Below, in pieces: positions 59,464 to 64,000 of a stretch of 64,000 nucleotides of DNA. The translations under genes and the position numbers were made by a program. Origin of the DNA: Exiguobacterium aurantiacum DSM 6208 (GTDB taxonomy: Bacteria; Bacillota; Bacilli; Exiguobacteriales; Exiguobacteriaceae); assembly GCF_000702585.1 (NCBI RefSeq), contig NZ_JNIQ01000001.1:997001-1061000 (forward strand). The letters are read 5' to 3'. The notes beneath the pieces are model-generated. The model was not told the origin of the DNA, did no database searches, and was given only the letters and a program-made list of their open reading frames with translations. Positions within the stretch are counted from its first letter, which is position 1; every line of letters begins with the position of its first letter.

Positions 59464-60434
59464 AAGGAATCATCTTAGCCGGCGGCAATGGCACGCGGCT
59501 CTATCCGATGACGAAAGCCGTATCGAAACAGCTGCTCCCGATTTACGACAAGCCGCTCATCTACTACCCGATGTCGGTCTTGATGCTCGCCGGGATCCAA
59601 GACATCCTGCTCATCTCGACACCGAAAGACATCGCCGGTTACGAGCGACTGTTCGGTGACGGCCATCAGCTCGGTGTGTCGATCACGTACAAAGTGCAGG
59701 AGAAACCGGTCGGCCTCGCCGACGCATTTCTTCTCGGCGAAGACTTCATCGGGGACGACTCGGTCTGCCTCATCCTCGGGGACAACGTCTTCTACGGCCC
59801 CGACTTGACGAGCTTCCTCCGTGACGCGAAAGGGCGCACGAAAGGCGCGACCGTGTTCGGCTATCCGGTGAAAGACCCGCGGGCGTTCGGCGTCGTCGAG
59901 TTCGACGAGAACCGCCGCGTCTTGTCGATCGAAGAGAAGCCGGTCCAACCGAAATCGAACTACGCCGTCCCGGGCCTCTACTTTTATGACAACCGCGTCG
60001 TCGAGTATGCGAAACGGGTCGAGCCGTCGCCGCGCGGTGAGCTCGAGATCACGTCGATCAACCAGATGTACCTCGAGGCGGGCGACTTGAACGTCGTCTT
60101 GTTCGGGCGTGGGATGGCGTGGCTCGACACGGGGACGCCGGAAGGGATGATCAAGGCGTCGGTGTTCGTCCAGACGGTGCAGGAGCGGCAAGGCTACTAC
60201 ATCGCCTGTCTCGAGGAGATCGCCTGGCGCCGTGGGTTCATCACTTCGGGCCAATTGCGCGACATCGGGCAGACGTTGAAAATGACGGACTATGGGCAGT
60301 ACATCTTATCCCTTTTAGAAGAGGAGCGTGAAGAGCATGAAGACTTTACTCGTAACTGGCGGAGCCGGGTTCATCGGATCAAACTTCATAAAGATGCTAC
60401 TGGCAAACGCGTCGTGGCGCATCATCAACCTTGA
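59460..60434 (+). CDS. rmlA: Glucose-1-phosphate thymidylyltransferase RmlA, with extended 3' end
   Basis: It makes dTDP-glucose. The N-terminus is [20 protein letters not shown] and [20 protein letters not shown], with [14 protein letters not shown] near residue 103 and [16 protein letters not shown] near 217. The usual family end ([12 protein letters not shown], about residue 285) is followed by some 36 extra residues read out of frame over the start of rmlB, giving 324 instead of about 290. A lost stop codon is likely. Activity should not be affected because the core is complete. Start ATG 59460 is coupled to the aminotransferase gene. Confidence 0.94.
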   Translation: MKGIILAGGNGTRLYPMTKAVSKQLLPIYDKPLIYYPMSVLMLAGIQDILLISTPKDIAGYERLFGDGHQLGVSITYKVQEKPVGLADAFLLGEDFIGDDSVCLILGDNVFYGPDLTSFLRDAKGRTKGATVFGYPVKDPRAFGVVEFDENRRVLSIEEKPVQPKSNYAVPGLYFYDNRVVEYAKRVEPSPRGELEITSINQMYLEAGDLNVVLFGRGMAWLDTGTPEGMIKASVFVQTVQERQGYYIACLEEIAWRRGFITSGQLRDIGQTLKMTDYGQYILSLLEEEREEHEDFTRNWRSRVHRIKLHKDATGKRVVAHHQP

Positions 60435-61386
60435 CGCGCTGACGTATGCCGGCAACCTCGAGACGCTCCAAGACATCGACGACCCGCGCTACGTGTTCGT
60501 CAAAGGGGACATCCGTGACAAAGCGACGGTCGAGGCGGTGTTCCGGGACTATGACGTCACCCGGGTCGTCCACTTCGCGGCCGAGTCGCACGTCGACCGG
60601 AGCATCCTCGAGCCGGACGTGTTCTTGACGACGAACGTGCTCGGCACGCAAGTACTACTCGATGCGGCGAGATGGCACTGGAACGTGGCGCCGGACGACA
60701 AACATTCCCGTGACTATCGGGAAGGCGTCAAGTTCGTCCACGTCTCGACGGATGAAGTATACGGCACGCTCGGTGCAGACGGATATTTCACCGAGGCGAC
60801 GCCGCTCGCACCGAACAGTCCGTACTCGGCGTCGAAAGCGAGCTCGGACTTGATCGTGCGCGCCTATCATGAGACGTACGGATTGCCGGTCAACATCACC
60901 CGTTGCAGCAACAACTACGGTCCGTACCAGTTCCCGGAGAAGCTCATCCCGCTCATGATCCAACGCGCCGAGCGCGGCGAGACGCTACCGGTGTACGGTG
61001 ACGGCCAACAGATCCGGGACTGGCTCCACGTGAGCGACCATTGCCACGCCATCTGGACGGTGGCCGAGCGTGGACGTGTCGGCGACGTGTACAACATCGG
61101 CGGCAATAACGAGATGACGAACTTGACGATCGTCCGGCTCATCCTCGCACAACTCGGGCGTGACGATTCGCAGATCACGTTCGTTGCCGACCGGCCCGGA
61201 CACGATCGCCGCTACGCGATCGACAACACGAAGATCACGACCGAGCTCGGCTGGCGTCCGCTCTATACGTTCGAGCAGGGCTTGCGCGAGACGATCGACT
61301 GGTACGTCACACATCCCGAATGGGTCGATCGGATCGTATCGGGTGAGTACGCATCGTACTACGAAACGATGTACGCGAAAGGGTGA
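60337..61386 (+). CDS. rmlB: dTDP-glucose 4,6-dehydratase
   Basis: The product has 349 residues from ATG 60337, which gives the standard start [17 protein letters not shown]; a GTG three codons upstream overlaps the GAGGAGCG site. Landmarks are [24 protein letters not shown] (catalytic D-E) and [15 protein letters not shown] (YxxxK). It converts dTDP-glucose to dTDP-4-keto-6-deoxyglucose, feeding the aminotransferase upstream. It overlaps the rmlA 3' end by 98 bases and is closely followed by the beta-propeller gene pair. Confidence 0.95.
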   Translation: MKTLLVTGGAGFIGSNFIKMLLANASWRIINLDALTYAGNLETLQDIDDPRYVFVKGDIRDKATVEAVFRDYDVTRVVHFAAESHVDRSILEPDVFLTTNVLGTQVLLDAARWHWNVAPDDKHSRDYREGVKFVHVSTDEVYGTLGADGYFTEATPLAPNSPYSASKASSDLIVRAYHETYGLPVNITRCSNNYGPYQFPEKLIPLMIQRAERGETLPVYGDGQQIRDWLHVSDHCHAIWTVAERGRVGDVYNIGGNNEMTNLTIVRLILAQLGRDDSQITFVADRPGHDRRYAIDNTKITTELGWRPLYTFEQGLRETIDWYVTHPEWVDRIVSGEYASYYETMYAKG

Positions 61387-61391
61387 ATGAG

Positions 61392-62363
61392 ATGGAGACG
61401 GTGAAGACGTACGAATGGGAGAACCGGCGGCTGTTGTTCAGCCCGGAGCGGGACGCGGACCTCGATTGGATGGACGCGTTCGCGCAAGCGCCGTCCGTCC
61501 TCGAGCGCGACACGTATTTGCGCATCTATTTCAGTTGCCGCCCGAAACCGGTCGACGGACAGTACGTCAGCTATAGCGGTTACGTCGACGTCGACAAGGA
61601 CGACTTTTCGGTGCTGCGGGTGAGCGAGCGTCCGGTGCTCGAGCTCGGGGCGCGCGGGACGTTCGACGAGTTCGGCGTCTATCCGTTCTCGGCGATCGAC
61701 GTCGGTGACGAGGTGCACGCCTATTACGGGGGTTGGACGCGCACCGTGTCGGTCCCGTTCAACGTCAACATCGGCAAGGCCGTCAGCCGGGACGGCGGCA
61801 AGACGTTCGAGCGTGTCGGTCCGGGACCGATCCTGTCGTACACGCTCGACGAACCGTTCATCTTGAGCGGCCCAAAGATCCGACGTTTTAATGACACGTG
61901 GTACTTGTTCTATATCGCCGGACGCGAATGGATTCTAGACGGGGAGCGCCCAGAGCCGGTGTATAAGATCCGTCTCGCGACGTCGACAGACGGTGTGACG
62001 TGGGAGAAACAGCACCGCGACTTGATCGACAGCGTGCTTCCCGACGAGGCGCAGGCGAGCCCGGACGTCTTCTATGAGGACGGCCGCTATCACATGTTCT
62101 TCTGTTACCGCGACGCGACCGACTATCGGAAAAACCCGGAACGGACGTATCGTCTCGGTTACGCGTCGTCACCGGACCTCCTCCACTGGACGCGGGACGA
62201 TGCGGTCATGAAGTTCACGCGCGCTGAGACCGGATTCGACGACGAGATGGTCGCGTATCCGCACACGTTCACGCTGAACGGCAAACGCTATTTGTTATAC
62301 CTCGGCAACGAGGTCGGACGGGCCGGGTTCGGCATCGCCGAACGGAAGGAGGGGACGACATGA
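61392..62363 (+). CDS. Five-bladed beta-propeller (GH43/GH130-like) protein, first of a tandem pair
   Basis: The product has 323 residues from ATG 61392, preceded by AAAGGGTGA; a GTG three codons earlier overlaps the rmlB stop. Repeated blade motifs with DP/SxDLxHW-like edges occur: YLRIYFSCRPKP, GTFDEFGVYPFSAI, YKIRLATSTDGVTWEK, YHMFFCYRDATDYR and LGYASSPDLLHWTRDD. This is the glycosidase-like propeller fold also found in GH43 and GH130 proteins. Whether it is an enzyme is not clear. No signal peptide is present, so it acts in the cytoplasm, possibly as a transferase or phosphorylase on the sugar chain. The next gene is a diverged copy. Confidence 0.78.
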   Translation: METVKTYEWENRRLLFSPERDADLDWMDAFAQAPSVLERDTYLRIYFSCRPKPVDGQYVSYSGYVDVDKDDFSVLRVSERPVLELGARGTFDEFGVYPFSAIDVGDEVHAYYGGWTRTVSVPFNVNIGKAVSRDGGKTFERVGPGPILSYTLDEPFILSGPKIRRFNDTWYLFYIAGREWILDGERPEPVYKIRLATSTDGVTWEKQHRDLIDSVLPDEAQASPDVFYEDGRYHMFFCYRDATDYRKNPERTYRLGYASSPDLLHWTRDDAVMKFTRAETGFDDEMVAYPHTFTLNGKRYLLYLGNEVGRAGFGIAERKEGTT

Positions 62364-63301
62364 GATGGAAGAAGCTCGGGCACATCTTCGACCCAGAGCC
62401 GTACGGTTTCTTCGGTGACTATTCGGCGTTCGCGCAGTCGCCGCAGGCGCTCGTCTTCGATGACTTCGTCCGCATCTATTTCTCGACGCGGGAGCCGGAC
62501 ACGGACGGCACGTTCAAGAGCCACGTCCGCTACGTCGATATGACGCCTGCGTTCGAGGTGATCCGTGTGTCACACGAAGCGGTCATCCCGCTCGGCAAGC
62601 TCGGCACGTTCGATGAGCACGGCATCTTCCCGTTCCACGTCACCCGGACGAACGGTGGCTTATACGGCTACACGAGCGGATGGAGCCGCCGCGAGTCGGT
62701 GTCGGTCGAGACAGGGATCGGCCTTGCGGTCAGCCGTGACGACGGGCTGACGTTCGAGCGGCTCGGGGACGGGCCGGTGCTGTCGGCGAGCGTCGACGAG
62801 CCGTTCCTCGTCGGGGACCCGTTCGTCGTCACGCGCGAGCGGCAGTACATGTACTACATTTACGGGACGACGTGGAAGGAAGGACCGGACGGGGTCGCCG
62901 AACGGACGTATAAGATCGCCCTCGCCACATCGACTGACGGACAGTCGTTCACGCGGCACGGACGGGTCGTGCCGGACGCCATCCAAGACGAGAGCCAGGC
63001 GCTGCCGACCGTGTTCGAGGCGGACGGACGCTACCACATGGTGTTCTGTTTCCGCGACACGTTTGGCTTCCGGACCGACCCGACGCGCGGATATCGGCTC
63101 GGCTACGCCTATTCGGACGACCTCGTCGACTGGACGCGGGATGACGCCGCGCTCGGGTTCGAGCGGAGCGATACCGGTTGGGACGCCGACATGGAATGTT
63201 ATCCGCACGTGTTCGAGATGAAGGGACGCCACTACCTGCTCTATAATGGCAACGCGTTCGGGCATGACGGGTTCGGCGCTGCCGTCTTGGAGGACGTATG
63301 A
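62360..63301 (+). CDS. Five-bladed beta-propeller (GH43/GH130-like) protein, second of a tandem pair
   Basis: The 313-residue protein aligns with its left neighbour along the whole length (GTFDEHGIFPFHV, YKIALATSTDGQSFTR, YHMVFCFRDTFGFRTD, LGYAYSDDLVDWTRDD), so the pair arose by tandem duplication and diverged. The acidic residues in equivalent blades are kept in both. The start ATG 62360 overlaps the previous stop (ATGA), and the end overlaps the GNAT gene by 4 bases. Substrate unknown. No signal peptide. Confidence 0.78.
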   Translation: MRWKKLGHIFDPEPYGFFGDYSAFAQSPQALVFDDFVRIYFSTREPDTDGTFKSHVRYVDMTPAFEVIRVSHEAVIPLGKLGTFDEHGIFPFHVTRTNGGLYGYTSGWSRRESVSVETGIGLAVSRDDGLTFERLGDGPVLSASVDEPFLVGDPFVVTRERQYMYYIYGTTWKEGPDGVAERTYKIALATSTDGQSFTRHGRVVPDAIQDESQALPTVFEADGRYHMVFCFRDTFGFRTDPTRGYRLGYAYSDDLVDWTRDDAALGFERSDTGWDADMECYPHVFEMKGRHYLLYNGNAFGHDGFGAAVLEDV

Positions 63302-63714
63302 TCACGCTCGGCCGAGGGTCGGTCGACGACTACGTGGCCCATCTCGAGGCGTGTGACGACTTGTTCCCGACGAGATTGTCCGAGCGGGTCGACTTGCGTG
63401 CGTATGCCGAGAAGCTGCACGACCGGGCAACATCGTTCGAGTTGTGGCAGGACGACCGGCTCGTCGGTCTGCTCTCGGCGTACATGGATACGGATGTGGC
63501 GTTCATCAGTCATATTTGCGTGTTGCCGGAGGTTCCGGCTGGGAGCGGGCACACGCTATTGGATGCGTTGGCTGATGAGATGAAGCGCACCGGGAAACGC
63601 GTCGTCCGGCTCCACGTCGAGGCGGACAACGACCGGGCCATCCGGTTTTACAACCGGCACGGGTTCCTCGAGATTGGACGGTTGAATCGAGACATCATCA
63701 TGGAGCGAGCCTGA
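63298..63714 (+). CDS. GNAT-family N-acetyltransferase
   Basis: The 138-residue protein has the GNAT core: a central strand VAFISHICVLPEVPAGSGHT (acetyl-CoA loop variant, GSGH) near residue 72, then VVRLHVEADNDRAIRFYNRH and GFLEIGR at the C-terminus. ATG 63298 is coupled to the propeller gene (ATGA). As the last gene of locus 2 it may acetylate the 4-amino group of the dideoxy sugar, as WecD does in its pathway, but that is inference. Confidence 0.85.
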   Translation: MITLGRGSVDDYVAHLEACDDLFPTRLSERVDLRAYAEKLHDRATSFELWQDDRLVGLLSAYMDTDVAFISHICVLPEVPAGSGHTLLDALADEMKRTGKRVVRLHVEADNDRAIRFYNRHGFLEIGRLNRDIIMERA

Positions 63715-63717
63715 CCC

Positions 63718-63738
63718 GCGTCGGGACGCTTCTTTTTT
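63718..63738 (+). terminator. Weak intrinsic terminator at the end of locus 2
   Basis: GCGT (63718-63721) and ACGC (63726-63729) form a short stem with CGGG loop, followed by TTCTTTTTT. It is short, but it stands right after the last gene of the locus. Confidence 0.5.
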
Positions 63739-63835
63739 GTTGGCGCGGGCAATTGTGAACAGAACGTCACTCGAGGTTTTAAGGGAGACGTGCTATAACT
63801 ATTTATGTGAAATAGTGAACAAATGGAGGGTGCAT

Positions 63836-64000
63836 ATGAAACGATTGGCATGGTTGATGGTCGGAATGGTGTTGGTGCTCGCGGCTTGCGCGACGGGCGA
63901 GGCGGACGAGACGGGCGAACGATTCACATACACGTCGTACGAACTGCCGCTCGATGAGAAAGTGGCGCTCGGGGACGGTCCGCATGAGATCGTCTTCGTG
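63836..64000 (+). CDS. Putative lipoprotein, N-terminal fragment
   Basis: The first 55 codons of a gene that continues past the right edge. The signal peptide MKRLAWLMVGMVLVLAAC ends in a lipobox (LAAC), so the cysteine would be lipidated and the protein anchored outside the membrane. ATG 63836 follows ATGGAGGG. TATAAC at 63793-63798 may be part of its promoter. Function cannot be told from the visible part. Confidence 0.85.
   Translation, partial: MKRLAWLMVGMVLVLAACATGEADETGERFTYTSYELPLDEKVALGDGPHEIVFV

Overview
The window looks like a chromosomal segment of a low-to-mid GC Bacillota. An Exiguobacterium-like host is my best guess, from the Gram-positive ribosome binding sites, the CcpA/antiterminator style of sugar control, the YveK/CpsD/CpsB tyrosine-kinase module and a vernacular base composition of roughly 50-55% GC. 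That assignment is inference; no rRNA or other marker gene is present.

Layout. (1) 1-18.8 kb: surface-polysaccharide locus 1. It holds the end of a CpsD-type kinase, a CpsB-type phosphatase, galU and an EpsC-type dehydratase, all in host-like composition. An AT-rich cassette follows (about 4.0-17.5 kb): aminotransferase, initiating sugar transferase and acetyltransferase for a bacillosamine-type sugar, the capE/capF/capG set for UDP-L-FucNAc, glycosyltransferases, Wzy, Wzx and a GC-rich IS30 element. The locus closes with a host-like ugd that seems to start at ATT. (2) 18.8-21.5 kb: a tyrosine recombinase and a small sigma-like protein face a nucleotide-sugar epimerase across an intergenic region carrying a 12-bp inverted repeat. 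(3) 21.6-26.8 kb: a McrBC-like AAA+/nuclease defence pair whose nuclease gene is split by an IS3-family element. (4) 27.0-30.3 kb: galM, then a compact three-gene operon encoding an HTH protein, an ImmA/IrrE-type metallopeptidase and a PIN-like protein. (5) 30.5-43.8 kb: a membrane transglutaminase-like protein, a 1479-residue repeat-rich secreted protein, a damaged beta-glucoside PTS operon with a cre/RAT/terminator leader and an IS200/IS605-like relic, a second secreted protein sharing the C-terminal module of the first, and a small membrane protein. (6) 43.9-63.7 kb: polysaccharide locus 2, GC-rich and host-like. It has its own Wzz/kinase pair, Wzy, Wzx, initiating transferase and a second capE/capF/capG set, plus RmlA/RmlB, a sugar aminotransferase, an ATP-grasp ligase, a WbqC-family protein, a GNAT acyltransferase and tandem beta-propeller proteins. 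A lipoprotein gene runs off the right edge.

How the genes work together. Each polysaccharide locus encodes an apparently complete Wzx/Wzy pathway. Locus 1 is predicted to start its repeat unit on a diacetylbacillosamine-like sugar, add L-FucNAc and possibly include glucuronate (Ugd). Locus 2 is predicted to combine L-FucNAc with a dTDP-4-amino-4,6-dideoxyhexose that may be acylated or aminoacylated. Only one tyrosine phosphatase gene is visible for the two kinases.

The most interesting signals are the HTH-ImmA-PIN operon, the recombinase beside an inverted-repeat-flanked intergenic segment, the triply damaged beta-glucoside operon under a well-preserved regulatory leader, the ATT start of ugd, and the pair of secreted proteins with a common C-terminal module. 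No tRNA, rRNA or CRISPR array was seen.
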